Numbered from the stretch's first letter, positions 44,659 through 52,744 are shown. The stretch is DNA of 64,000 nucleotides from JAFMKE01 sp964655225 (GCA_964655225.1 CAZZMB010000007.1:1-64000); one strand, 5' to 3'. Numbers and translations: made by a program. The notes: generated by a model from the sequence alone, not told the origin.

Positions 44659-45420
44659 ATGAGAAAAATCTTTCTAGCTTTTACATACCTAATGTTCTCG
44701 GGAGTGCTCTTTGCCCAAGTTGAAGATGATGTGGTTGATTATGAAAAAACATTATTACTTTCTCCTATAATTTCATTTCAAATACCAGGAGTTGATTTGG
44801 CAGAACGATTTGGATTGGCTTATCAATTTGGTCTTGCAATTGAATATAAGTTTGCCAAAAATTGGTCCTTTGGTGGCGAAGGTGGCTTCCTCTTTGGAAC
44901 CAAGGTTAAGGAAACCGATCACATTCAAGAAGCGCTTGCGCTTAATGGCCTAGTTATAACAGAAGAAGGTTCTTTAGACAATGTTGATTTGAATTTAAGA
45001 GGAGCTGTTATCAAAGTAAATATTGGAAAATCTTTTTTTTTCTCGCCTGAAAAACCTAGTAACGGACTCTTGCTGAAATTAGGCGTTGGATATCTGCAAC
45101 ATAAAATTCTTATCGATGTTAATAAAAGAATTACGCCGCAGCTCAGTGGCGATTATGCAAAGGGATATGACCGATTATCCAGCGGTTTGTTACTAAGCCA
45201 ATACATCGGATTAATACGCCTGGAAAAAGGCAAATTTGTAAATCTAAGCTTTGGCGTAGAGATAACTGAAGGTTTCACCAACAATCGAAGACCTTTTGAT
45301 TTCCATCTTCAGCGTGTATTAAAGGAATCTAGAGTTGACCTTATGTATGGAGTGAAAATTTCCTGGATGATTCCAGTTTACCTCGGTCAAAGTTCTAGCA
45401 ATCAATACTACACCTATTAA
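44659..45420 (+). CDS. Outer membrane beta-barrel protein, unknown function
   Basis: 253 aa with a cleavable signal peptide (ending near GVLFAQ) and a mature part with alternating polar and hydrophobic strands of outer-membrane barrels (AYQFGLAIEYKFAKNWSFGG, LLLKLGVGYLQHKILIDV, FVNLSFGVEITEGFT). Probably 8-10 strands. The start is the ATG at 44659; the TTG codon just before it lies between the promoter box and the ATG. It is 2 nt upstream of the Kdo transferase gene, so they are likely co-transcribed, which suggests an envelope role. Confidence 0.75.
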   Translation: MRKIFLAFTYLMFSGVLFAQVEDDVVDYEKTLLLSPIISFQIPGVDLAERFGLAYQFGLAIEYKFAKNWSFGGEGGFLFGTKVKETDHIQEALALNGLVITEEGSLDNVDLNLRGAVIKVNIGKSFFFSPEKPSNGLLLKLGVGYLQHKILIDVNKRITPQLSGDYAKGYDRLSSGLLLSQYIGLIRLEKGKFVNLSFGVEITEGFTNNRRPFDFHLQRVLKESRVDLMYGVKISWMIPVYLGQSSSNQYYTY

Positions 45421-45422
45421 AC

Positions 45423-46646
45423 ATGGGTATGTTTATTTCTAAAATAGTATATAGACTGGCTGTGCATTTCTACCATTTTTTTATTGGTATATGCAGTTTA
45501 TTTAATGAAAAAGCTTACCAGTTTAGCAAAGGACGAATCAATCAACAAGTTGAAAGACAAACCGCTCCAACGATTTGGTTTCACTGTGCTTCTCTTGGTG
45601 AGTTTGAACAAGCCAAACCATTGATGAAATGGTTTTATGACAACCACGCTGAGCCCATTATTCTTACTTTTTTTTCATCCTCAGGATATACCTATAAAAA
45701 TAATTATCCCTTAGCGAAAGCTGTATATTACTTACCAAAAGACAGCCCGAGCAATGCACACGCGTTTATAGATAAAATAAATCCCAAGGCGGCCTTTTTC
45801 ATAAAGTACGAATTTTGGTTTTTTTATTTAAACGAATTAAAGAATCATGACATCCCTCACTTCCTTGTTGCGGGAATTTTTCGTAAAAATCAGATCTTTT
45901 TCAAGCCCTACGGCATCTTACATAGAACCATGTTAGCGAGCTTCAACCATTTGTTTGTTCAAGGGGAAAACTCACTTCAACTATTGAATAAACATGATTT
46001 TAAGAAAGCCTCTATTGCGTTAGATACTCGCTTTGATACTGTTAAGCAAATAAGTCAATGCAATTTTACAGATGATATTATTGAAAATTTTATCAAGAAA
46101 GGAAAGGTTATAATTATTGGAAGTAGTTGGCTAAAAGATGAATTGATTATTAAAAAGATAGCGGATAGTTTTCCTAATTATCGTTTTATCATTGCTCCAC
46201 ATGAAGTAAATCCTCAACGAGTGAAGCAGTTGTTAAAACTCTTCCCAACTGCCATTTTACTTTCTAATCCGATCCTGGATGATAAACATAATGTATTGAT
46301 TGTGGATAGTATTGGGAAATTAGCCTTATTGTATAGGTACGCTGATATTTGCTATATAGGTGGAGGGTTTGGAGTTAGTGTACATAATGTTCTAGAAGCT
46401 GCCGTTTATGGTAAAGCCTTGATCTACGGACCTAGATATTCTAAATCTAAGGAAGCTGTTGAACTGATTCAAAAAGGGGCTGCAATATCTATAAACAACG
46501 CTGAAGATTTCAAAAATACCTTATTGACTTATGAGAATACTAATTGTTATCAAAATGCTTGTAGTACGGCTTTTGAATATGTAAATCTGCGAGCAGGAGG
46601 AACATTAGTAGTCATTGACAAATTAAAGAAGGATAACATCTTCTAA
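45423..46646 (+). CDS. waaA: 3-deoxy-D-manno-octulosonic acid (Kdo) transferase WaaA/KdtA
   Basis: Inner-membrane-anchored glycosyltransferase that adds Kdo to lipid A precursors (lipid IVA). An N-terminal hydrophobic anchor precedes IWFHCASLGEFEQAKPL, FFIKYEFWFFYLNEL, IIIGSSWLKDELII, RFIIAPHEVNPQRV, the donor-binding DICYIGGGFGVSVHNVLEAA and YGPRYSKSKEAVEL. 407 aa is normal. It belongs with the lpx genes at 22-27 kb in lipid A-core assembly. It converges on the CWC/DUF5522 gene. Confidence 0.92.
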   Translation: MGMFISKIVYRLAVHFYHFFIGICSLFNEKAYQFSKGRINQQVERQTAPTIWFHCASLGEFEQAKPLMKWFYDNHAEPIILTFFSSSGYTYKNNYPLAKAVYYLPKDSPSNAHAFIDKINPKAAFFIKYEFWFFYLNELKNHDIPHFLVAGIFRKNQIFFKPYGILHRTMLASFNHLFVQGENSLQLLNKHDFKKASIALDTRFDTVKQISQCNFTDDIIENFIKKGKVIIIGSSWLKDELIIKKIADSFPNYRFIIAPHEVNPQRVKQLLKLFPTAILLSNPILDDKHNVLIVDSIGKLALLYRYADICYIGGGFGVSVHNVLEAAVYGKALIYGPRYSKSKEAVELIQKGAAISINNAEDFKNTLLTYENTNCYQNACSTAFEYVNLRAGGTLVVIDKLKKDNIF

Positions 46647-46652
46647 GAGAAT

Positions 46653-46988
46653 TCATCGCAGTTTAAATCCGTAAGCACAGTGCCTGCAATTACTTTTGCA
46701 GCACTTACCTTTTATCATATGGTACAATTCAGTGAAGACAACAAATCCATTTTCATAATAGAAGTCTCGATTCTCTATTAGCTCCTCAGAAAGTCCTAAC
46801 GCTGAAATATAGGCTGTTTTATTATTCAGATCAACCAGACATGAATTACAAAGACAGTCATAATTAGTTTTTCGAAGAAACTCGTTCGTATTTTCAGACA
46901 GCTTGATAGAAGTACATTCGCAAGCTAAAATATTCTGCGAGGAGCAGGAGAGCTCATCTTTACACCTTGGACAAACTTTTGGCGTCAT
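46653..46988 (-). CDS. Cysteine-rich CWC plus DUF5522 protein
   Basis: 111 aa with 11 or more cysteines. The N-terminal half (VCPRCKDELSCSSQNILACECTSIKLS) is like the cysteine-rich CWC family, which likely binds zinc. The C-terminal half (DFYYENGFVVFTELYHMIKG followed by KCCKSNCRHCAYGF) is DUF5522. The two domains often occur as separate or adjacent proteins; here they are one chain. Function unknown; a metal site, possibly zinc or Fe-S, is inferred from the Cys pattern only. Confidence 0.8.
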   Translation of the reverse strand: MTPKVCPRCKDELSCSSQNILACECTSIKLSENTNEFLRKTNYDCLCNSCLVDLNNKTAYISALGLSEELIENRDFYYENGFVVFTELYHMIKGKCCKSNCRHCAYGFKLR

Positions 46989-47061
46989 AGAAATGGAAAC
47001 ATATTAGTTAAGAGATTGTTTATACTTTATACTTTTACTTAAAAATTAGTAAAATAAATTC

Positions 47062-47092
47062 TTGAATGATTGAATTTAATGTTTTACTTTTG
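47062..47092 (+). promoter_or_regulatory. Promoter of the tRNA-Met locus
   Basis: TTG (47062-47064), 20 nt, TACTTTTG (47085-47092): the best full match to TTG-N17-23-TAnnTTTG in the window. Transcription should start near 47097-47100, just before the decayed tRNA copy. Confidence 0.7.
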
Positions 47093-47106
47093 CAATCCTT
47101 TAGAAC

Positions 47107-47170
47107 CCGGAGTTAGCTCTGGTGACTAGAGCGCTGGATTCATAGCGGACGGTGGATTGATATGGCCACA
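47107..47170 (+). pseudogene. Decayed tRNA-Met(CAT) copy
   Basis: The 5' half tracks the intact tRNA-Met downstream: TAGCTC, GGTG, TAGAGCGC and GGATTCATA match with two or three substitutions. The D arm GCTC/GAGC and the CAT anticodon (47141-47143) are kept. The anticodon stem no longer pairs (CTGGA against CGGAC), the T arm lacks GGTTCRA-TCC, and no 3' acceptor strand complements the 5' end. I read it as a tRNA pseudogene, about 40 nt upstream of the functional tRNA and in the same transcript. Whether it keeps a non-tRNA function is open. Confidence 0.6.
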
Positions 47171-47209
47171 AAATAAATATTCTGAGAAGAATCAAAATAT
47201 CAGCCTCAT

Positions 47210-47283
47210 GCCGAGGTAGCTCAGGTGGTTAGAGCGCAGGATTCATAACCCTGAGGTCGGCGGTTCAATTCCGCCTCTCGGTA
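47210..47283 (+). tRNA. tRNA-Met (anticodon CAT)
   Basis: 74-nt cloverleaf. Acceptor GCCGAGG/TCTCGGT with discriminator A (two G-U wobbles), D arm GCTC/GAGC, anticodon loop TTCATAA (CAT), T arm GGCGG-TTCAATT-CCGCC. The CCA is not encoded. Elongator versus initiator identity is not certain; the stem lacks the three G-C pairs of initiator tRNAs, which favours elongator Met, and tRNA-Ile2(CAT, lysidine) should also be considered. Confidence 0.93.
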
Positions 47284-47292
47284 CTTCAAGAC

Positions 47293-47332
47293 AAAGCGTT
47301 GGAATGCAGTATGCAGCTCAGCGCTTTTTTTA
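47293..47332 (+). terminator. Rho-independent terminator after tRNA-Met
   Basis: AAAGCGTTG (47293-47301) pairs with CAGCGCTTT (47319-47327) with one wobble, with a smaller TGCA/TGCA pairing in the loop, followed by TTTTTATTTCTTTT. It ends the tRNA transcript just before the convergent mvaD stop. Confidence 0.85.
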
Positions 47333-47345
47333 TTTCTTTTGAAAG

Positions 47346-48425
47346 TTAAAGCTTGTGTGCCCCATCACCAACCTGATCTTCGATGATCAAGCCATTTTCA
47401 CAATACCGTTGACATTCTTCCTTAATGAATGCTTGTACTTGAGAGGCAATATATTCTGGGTATAAGACGTGTAAATTAGGACCGGCATCTAGAGTAAAGC
47501 AAACAGGCAAACCCGTTTTTTCTCTAAAAGCTCTAATCTTTTCTATCAGAACCAAACTATTTGGCTTCATCAAAACATAACTTGGAGTAGAGGTCATCAT
47601 CAGGGCATGAAGTGTTAAAGCTTCTTCCTCTACTATTTGCATGAATACATTAATATCACCTTCTTTCATGGCTTTCATGAGCTTCGCTAAGTTATCATTG
47701 GCTTGCTTAAAGCGAACGGCAGCGTATGGGTTGTTTTCCATCAACTGATGCCCTGCGGAACTGCTTACCGACTTTTCCTTGGCTGAAGCAATTAGAATTG
47801 AATTTTTAAAAGTGTGGAAGATTGGATCTACCGCAGCACTTAAATCAATCGCAAAAGCGCTGGTACTGCCTTGAATCTCTTCATGAACTCCCCACTGCCC
47901 AAGCTTAGGATAAACTGACCGACAAGCAGAACCACTTGCTAATCGAGACAGATAAGAGGCTTTCTGTAAGAATTCGTCCTCAATGCTCAAACTGCCGAAA
48001 ACTTGACGTTCAATAGAACATAAACACAAGGCTAAAGCAGACATAGCTGAAGCAGATGAAGCAATTCCAGCCGAGTGAGGGAATGAATTATCCGAATGAA
48101 TCTCTAAATCTAATCCTTGTAGAAATGGATAAATATCTTCTATTGATTTGATGAAATTAGTAATGCGCGACTCAAACGCAGAATTGCGTTCCTTTTCAAA
48201 AAATAAAACCACTTGACCATTTCCTGGCTTATAATTCATACGCATATTGGTATGCGCATTTTTCAAGGTGAAACTTACTGATGGGTTACTTGGCAACTGT
48301 CTGCCATGCTTGCCCCAATATTTGACTAGAGCAATATTTGAAGGGCTTCTCCAAGCTGTTTTACCACTCAACTCATTTATCGCCAAGCTCAATTCAATAG
48401 CGTGATAAATCTCCTTTACTTCCAT
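47346..48425 (-). CDS. mvaD: Diphosphomevalonate decarboxylase
   Basis: Last committed step of the mevalonate pathway: ATP-dependent decarboxylation to isopentenyl diphosphate. SPSNIALVKYWGKHGRQLPSN at the N-terminus, the GHMP loop HSAGIASSASAMSALAL, LASGSACRSVY and the catalytic Asp in FTLDAGPNLHVLY are diagnostic. 359 aa, slightly longer than usual through its N-terminal 25 residues. The ATG overlaps the upstream kinase gene by 10 bp, so the two are translated in coupled fashion. Confidence 0.93.
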   Translation of the reverse strand: MEVKEIYHAIELSLAINELSGKTAWRSPSNIALVKYWGKHGRQLPSNPSVSFTLKNAHTNMRMNYKPGNGQVVLFFEKERNSAFESRITNFIKSIEDIYPFLQGLDLEIHSDNSFPHSAGIASSASAMSALALCLCSIERQVFGSLSIEDEFLQKASYLSRLASGSACRSVYPKLGQWGVHEEIQGSTSAFAIDLSAAVDPIFHTFKNSILIASAKEKSVSSSAGHQLMENNPYAAVRFKQANDNLAKLMKAMKEGDINVFMQIVEEEALTLHALMMTSTPSYVLMKPNSLVLIEKIRAFREKTGLPVCFTLDAGPNLHVLYPEYIASQVQAFIKEECQRYCENGLIIEDQVGDGAHKL

Positions 48426-49321
48426 ATCAATTCTTCAAATGCAAAAATGGTGTCTAAACCTTTCTTCGTGAAATAATCCTTTACGTACCCAGGCTCTTCC
48501 TTACTCAATGCCATTATATAATCCCCTCCCCAGGCACCCAGTGATTTGCAGGCTCCCTTAAAATCATCAAATAAGCCGACATTAACACTAGCTAGGTTGA
48601 GCTTATTACTCATTAAAGCTTCATGTTCAACTAAAATATCAATGGAAGAGTCCACATCTGATGAAACTGCCAAAGCCAAAGTCAAACGATTTATTGCTTC
48701 AACAATTTCTTTGGTATTTGACAAAGATTGATAATACGCTATCGCCTCCCTTGAATTTTTCTTTTGATTCAAGTAAACAAAATAAGTATGATCTGTCCAT
48801 TGGCCAGATAACTTACAGTTTTCTATTCGAATTTGATCATTCAAATTTTGATAAATAATTGGTTCATGTGCAGTTGCGCAGGCAATATCGTAGCCACTTC
48901 CCCCAAAGGTCTTATCAAGTAATTTATAAGGATCAATGTTTGCCCATTGTGCAAGTAGACTTATTAATGTACTGCTCGAGCCCAGCCCCCATTTTTGTGG
49001 AAATTCTAGAAAAGTTTTAAAACTAATATTCTTCTGAAAGAAAACCGATGAATTTAAATCATCTACAGCTTTCAATATTTGCTGAAGTCGATCAAGATCT
49101 TGACTTTCTATGTCTGAATTTGGCAACTTCGCCCGCAACCATAACTCATTTTCACTGTTGTAACTTTGCCAATCTATTTGAGAACTGGTCTTGTTCAAAT
49201 AGTTTACTTCGAGCCTTTGACCAAAACGTGTTGGTATCGCTAGAGCTTTGGCCCCATCCAAAACGGCATACTCGCCAGTTAACATAAGTTTACCGTGCGC
49301 ATAAAAGCGTTTTGAATCCAT
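48416..49321 (-). CDS. GHMP kinase, GYDIA type (mevalonate/phosphomevalonate kinase-like)
   Basis: ATP-dependent sugar/isoprenoid kinase family member. AHGKLMLTGEYAVLDGAKAL at the N-terminus, the ATP loop KWGLGSSSTLISLLAQW and the GGSGYDIACA motif that names the GYDIA group are present; the C-terminal GAWGGDYIMAL is the third GHMP motif. 301 aa. It sits between HMG-CoA reductase and diphosphomevalonate decarboxylase, so it should supply mevalonate kinase or phosphomevalonate kinase activity, but which one cannot be told here. A separate kinase for the other step would lie outside. Confidence 0.83.
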   Translation of the reverse strand: MDSKRFYAHGKLMLTGEYAVLDGAKALAIPTRFGQRLEVNYLNKTSSQIDWQSYNSENELWLRAKLPNSDIESQDLDRLQQILKAVDDLNSSVFFQKNISFKTFLEFPQKWGLGSSSTLISLLAQWANIDPYKLLDKTFGGSGYDIACATAHEPIIYQNLNDQIRIENCKLSGQWTDHTYFVYLNQKKNSREAIAYYQSLSNTKEIVEAINRLTLALAVSSDVDSSIDILVEHEALMSNKLNLASVNVGLFDDFKGACKSLGAWGGDYIMALSKEEPGYVKDYFTKKGLDTIFAFEELIWK

Positions 49322-49324
49322 GAC

Positions 49325-50659
49325 TTAAACCGTTCTTAGTAATTGTAAATACTCTCTTACTGCGCTAAAAGAAACCACCCTATCCTTGAAGTGCACTAGT
49401 GCAACTTCCACTTCACCTTCAGTAGCATGAAAATGACTTAAAATATTATTTAAATGCATTTTCATATGTCCCGCTTGTATTCCCGTAGTCGTTAAGGATT
49501 TGAGCGCTGCAAAATTTTGAGCTAATCCGACAACAGCAACAATTTTCATCAATTCATGAGCTTTTGGATTCCCCATTAGCTCCATTGATTTTTTGGCTAG
49601 AGGATGCAGACCTGTCAGACCACCAACAGTTCCCAGAGCAAGAGGGACTTCTATATAGAACCTAAAAATATTGTTCTCAATTGAGCAATGTGTTAAACTT
49701 TTATACTGACCATCCTTGGCCGCATAAGTATGCGCGCAAGCTTCAACTGCTCTAAAATCATTTCCTGTTGCAATTACTACAGAATCAATTCCATTCATAA
49801 TCCCTTTATTGTGCGTTGTAGCCCGATAAGGATCTATTTCAGCAATCCGCACTGCAGTTGCAAACTTCTCCGCAAACTCTTCAGGTTTCATAGCACCATC
49901 ATTAAAATAACCCAGCTGATCAATAGGACAACTCACTTCTGCTCTCACGACGCAATCTGGCGTAAAATTTGAAAGAATAGACATAATGACGCTCACGTCT
50001 TTCTCTTTCAGCGAGAAAAGAGGAGAAAGTTGTATTTCTTCAACTAATATTTCAGCAAACGCTTCTAAGCATGAGTTAATGAAATTAGCGCCCATTGAAT
50101 CTACCGTCTCGAAACTACATTTTAGTTGAAACAGGCATTCTTCTTTATGGCTTAGGTCTAGAAGTTCAATATTAGAGATACCTCCACCCCTATTTACCAT
50201 ATTTTGAGTAATATCCTTAACTCCGTTAATTAATTTTGACTTGAGCTCAGGAAAGAAAGTTTTTAACTTAGCTGTATCACCTTTAAACGTGAAATGAACG
50301 TGACCCAACTTAACTGAATTCAAAACCTCCGCCTTAAAGCCACCTTTCTCGTACCAAAACTTTGCCGCGTTAGCGCAAGCTGCAACTACAGAGCTTTCCT
50401 CTGTAACCATAGGAATGGCGTAATCATTACCATTGATAAAAAAATTCGGTGCAATACCGAAAGGCATATGGAAGTTTGATACCGTATTTTCACTAAATCC
50501 CTCAAACACTTTTTGATCCTCGATATTGTCATGCCAGAAACTTGCAAAATCCTTGACAACCTCAATAGGATTAGAATACAAGAAATTTTGAGCTAACCAC
50601 TGAATCTTTTCAGTCTTGCTTAATTTTGAAAATCCAGAAATCTTTTTTCCGTCTTGCAT
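49325..50659 (-). CDS. mvaA: Hydroxymethylglutaryl-CoA reductase, class II (degradative-type)
   Basis: Reduces HMG-CoA to mevalonate, or the reverse. Class II landmarks: MVTEESSVVAACANAAKFW, ATHNKGIMNGIDSVVIATGNDFRAVEACAH, VGGLTGLHPLAKKSMELMG; no membrane segments. Being the first gene of a mevalonate operon, it is likely biosynthetic in spite of the class II name. The start is the ATG at 50659 (444 aa); the longer frame to 50800 adds 47 AT-rich, non-conserved residues and is rejected. A TATTTTTG box ends 4 nt before this ATG. Confidence 0.92.
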   Translation of the reverse strand: MQDGKKISGFSKLSKTEKIQWLAQNFLYSNPIEVVKDFASFWHDNIEDQKVFEGFSENTVSNFHMPFGIAPNFFINGNDYAIPMVTEESSVVAACANAAKFWYEKGGFKAEVLNSVKLGHVHFTFKGDTAKLKTFFPELKSKLINGVKDITQNMVNRGGGISNIELLDLSHKEECLFQLKCSFETVDSMGANFINSCLEAFAEILVEEIQLSPLFSLKEKDVSVIMSILSNFTPDCVVRAEVSCPIDQLGYFNDGAMKPEEFAEKFATAVRIAEIDPYRATTHNKGIMNGIDSVVIATGNDFRAVEACAHTYAAKDGQYKSLTHCSIENNIFRFYIEVPLALGTVGGLTGLHPLAKKSMELMGNPKAHELMKIVAVVGLAQNFAALKSLTTTGIQAGHMKMHLNNILSHFHATEGEVEVALVHFKDRVVSFSAVREYLQLLRTV

Positions 50660-50663
50660 GCTG

Positions 50664-50671
50664 CAAAAATA
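50664..50671 (-). promoter_or_regulatory. Start-proximal TATTTTTG box of mvaA operon
   Basis: Minus strand reads TATTTTTG-CAGC-ATG. Exact TAnnTTTG 4 nt before mvaA, predicting a leaderless mRNA; a CAA complement of TTG lies at 50687-50689, spacing 15 (short). The rest of 50660-50865 has no gene. Confidence 0.6.
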
Positions 50672-50865
50672 CTGATTTTTTTTGAACAATAATCCTGGTA
50701 ACCTGGATACATTAAATTTAATAAATAAAATTTCCAATGAGCTATTAAAAAATAAGCTTCTCACAGACCGATTTATCAAGAACAATGCGATAACACGCAA
50801 TATATTAAATATTGAACCTATACCTAAGGTAATCTTCTATTTTAATAGAATAATATTTAAAATTT

Positions 50866-51336
50866 TTATGACTCTAAACTTTGAATTACAACCTTTGGAA
50901 CAAACTTACTTACATCTCCGTTTCCTTTGATTATCTCCCGAACAATAGTAGACGAAATCGAGCTAAGCTCAGGTTTAGAAAGAATTAAAATAGTTTCTAT
51001 GGTTTCATACATTGCATTATTTAAATGCGCAATAGTCTTCTCATATTCAAAATCAGCAGCCGAGCGGATCCCTCTTAGGATATAATCTGCATTTTTTGCT
51101 TTACAAAAATTAATAGTTAGCCCTTCGTAGCTAGAAATTTCAATCTTCTTTTCACTACCAAAAGTATCTAACAACCAATTCATCCTTTGCTCTAATGAAT
51201 ACAAATATTTCTTCTGGGTATTGACGCCAATAGCAATGATGATTGTATCAAAAAGTGGTAAAGCGCGATTTACAATATCCACATGTCCTACGGTTATAGG
51301 ATCGAAAGATCCGGGGAAAACGGCAATTTTAGACAT
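50866..51336 (-). CDS. coaD: Phosphopantetheine adenylyltransferase CoaD
   Basis: Makes dephospho-CoA from 4'-phosphopantetheine and ATP. FPGSFDPITVGHVDIV has the TxGH nucleotidyltransferase motif; YEGLTINFCKAKNADYILRGIRS, and the ISSTIVREI ATP-binding signature, complete it. 156 aa is normal. It ends the minus-strand run anchored protein-DUF3822-rsmD-coaD; rsmD-coaD pairing is widespread in bacteria. Confidence 0.95.
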   Translation of the reverse strand: MSKIAVFPGSFDPITVGHVDIVNRALPLFDTIIIAIGVNTQKKYLYSLEQRMNWLLDTFGSEKKIEISSYEGLTINFCKAKNADYILRGIRSAADFEYEKTIAHLNNAMYETIETILILSKPELSSISSTIVREIIKGNGDVSKFVPKVVIQSLES

Positions 51337-51341
51337 AACAA

Positions 51342-51887
51342 CTAGTTTTTTCCTGCATTGGTAAAGATACTAAATATAGTTTGTCCATATTTTTTCTGCT
51401 TCACGTAATGGGGGTGTTTCTTGAAATTGTGTTGAGGATTATGCTCCATAATAAACCAACCTTCTCCCTCCACCAAGTCGTGCTCAAAAATCAAATCCGG
51501 AATATCTGGTAAAGTAGGCAATGGATAAGGAGGACCTGCGAATATGAGGTCAAATTTTTCTCTACTGTGCTTCATGAATTTGAAGATATCCATTGGCATT
51601 ACTTTCATTCCTTCAATATCGAGAAGATCTCTTGTTTTTTCAATAAACTTAACACACTTTGGATATTGCTCTACAATTGTAATATCCGTGCAACCTCTAG
51701 ATGCAATTTCATAAGATAACTGCCCAGTCCCTCCAAACAAATCTAAAAAGCGAATATTTTCAAAATTGTAGTAATTCTCTAAGGTATTAAAAAGCGCTTC
51801 CTTAGCAATATTAGTTGTAGGTCGGGTGGGAGAAAATTCTGGAACTTTTAACACTCGTCCCCCATATTTTCCAGCAATAATTCTCAT
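51342..51887 (-). CDS. rsmD: 16S rRNA m2G966 methyltransferase RsmD
   Basis: SAM-dependent N2-methylation of G966 in 16S rRNA. RIIAGKYGGRVLKVPE at the N-terminus, RPTTNIAKEALFNTL, FLDLFGGTGQLSYE (SAM loop) and VEQYPKCVKFIEK are typical. The catalytic motif IV, normally (D/N)PPY or DPPF, here reads AGPPYPL, with Gly in place of the acidic or amide residue (codon GGT). Otherwise the fold looks intact at 181 aa. It lies 5 nt upstream of coaD and overlaps DUF3822 by 4 bp. Confidence 0.9.
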   Translation of the reverse strand: MRIIAGKYGGRVLKVPEFSPTRPTTNIAKEALFNTLENYYNFENIRFLDLFGGTGQLSYEIASRGCTDITIVEQYPKCVKFIEKTRDLLDIEGMKVMPMDIFKFMKHSREKFDLIFAGPPYPLPTLPDIPDLIFEHDLVEGEGWFIMEHNPQHNFKKHPHYVKQKKYGQTIFSIFTNAGKN

Positions 51888-52744
51888 AAAATACTAGCAT
51901 AATGGTGAATAAAATAATGACTAGGTATCGCAGCTACACTTGTCGAATAGTTCAGTTTATTGGTTCGCTCAAGAGGGTTTAAGAATTTAACATATTGACT
52001 TAATATTTCGATGTGTGCAGAATCCTCAGGCATCATACCTGAGTAATAGATCACACACCTTTCATTACTTAACCCCAGTTCATTTAAAACATTTAACAGA
52101 TTGTAAACGATATCTTCTGAACTGATATATGGAAATGAATTATAAAATTGAAGACAACTTTCTTTATAGTAAAAAACGAATAACTCATCCCCATTAAAAT
52201 GTACACCAAAAAATTCTTCCAGTTGTGTGAATTTAGCAAAATAATTAAGCAGTGAAACTTGGCTGATAGAATAGTGTACATTGATGAAATGTTTTGTCAA
52301 TGATTCCTGCAGTAATTTAGGCAGAGCATATATGAATTGGTAATCAGTTGACAAAATTGCTTCATTGGGAAAGGTGAAATTCCCAGAAGGTAAATCATGT
52401 ACAAATCTGAGAAACTCTTCATTTTTACCTGTTATAAATAGCTCATTAGGCACCAGAGTAGCATATTTGGTATCTACTAAACAAACCGTTTTTTCAAAGG
52501 AATAGCCGAAAATCGAATGTGCTTTAAAAAAACGATCAAAATCTTGGTTTGTAAAATCATAAAGCTCCTTCTCAAATTCAAGAATATCGGTATGTAAGAC
52601 CCGATTGCCTTGCTCATGAAAAACAGAAAAGGACAAACTGCGTTTGCCCCATTCAATTATTAGAGTACTTTCCCTACTTTGGGATGGATTTGTAAAAATC
52701 AATTTATCTAGTTTATTCCCAATTTCCTTTATCTGTGGCTTCAA
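51884..52744 (-). CDS. DUF3822 family protein
   Basis: 286 aa of unknown function; the family occurs in Bacteroidota next to rsmD and coaD. The protein has an actin-like/ASKHA-flavoured feel in short blocks (STLIIEWGKRSLSFSVF at the N-terminus, CLVDTKYATLVPNELF, GVHFNGDELFVFYYKE, CVIYYSGMMPEDS), but I would not assign the fold from this. No signal peptide or membrane span. Its start overlaps the preceding gene by 32 bp and its end overlaps rsmD by 4 bp. Confidence 0.8.
   Translation of the reverse strand: MKPQIKEIGNKLDKLIFTNPSQSRESTLIIEWGKRSLSFSVFHEQGNRVLHTDILEFEKELYDFTNQDFDRFFKAHSIFGYSFEKTVCLVDTKYATLVPNELFITGKNEEFLRFVHDLPSGNFTFPNEAILSTDYQFIYALPKLLQESLTKHFINVHYSISQVSLLNYFAKFTQLEEFFGVHFNGDELFVFYYKESCLQFYNSFPYISSEDIVYNLLNVLNELGLSNERCVIYYSGMMPEDSAHIEILSQYVKFLNPLERTNKLNYSTSVAAIPSHYFIHHYASIL

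Noticed and set aside
47107..47170. Second functional tRNA
   Set aside because: Anticodon stem, T arm and acceptor stem do not pair; only the D arm and anticodon loop are kept.
50660..50800. 47-residue N-terminal extension of HMG-CoA reductase
   Set aside because: AT-rich translation upstream of a good promoter box and ATG; not part of the family.
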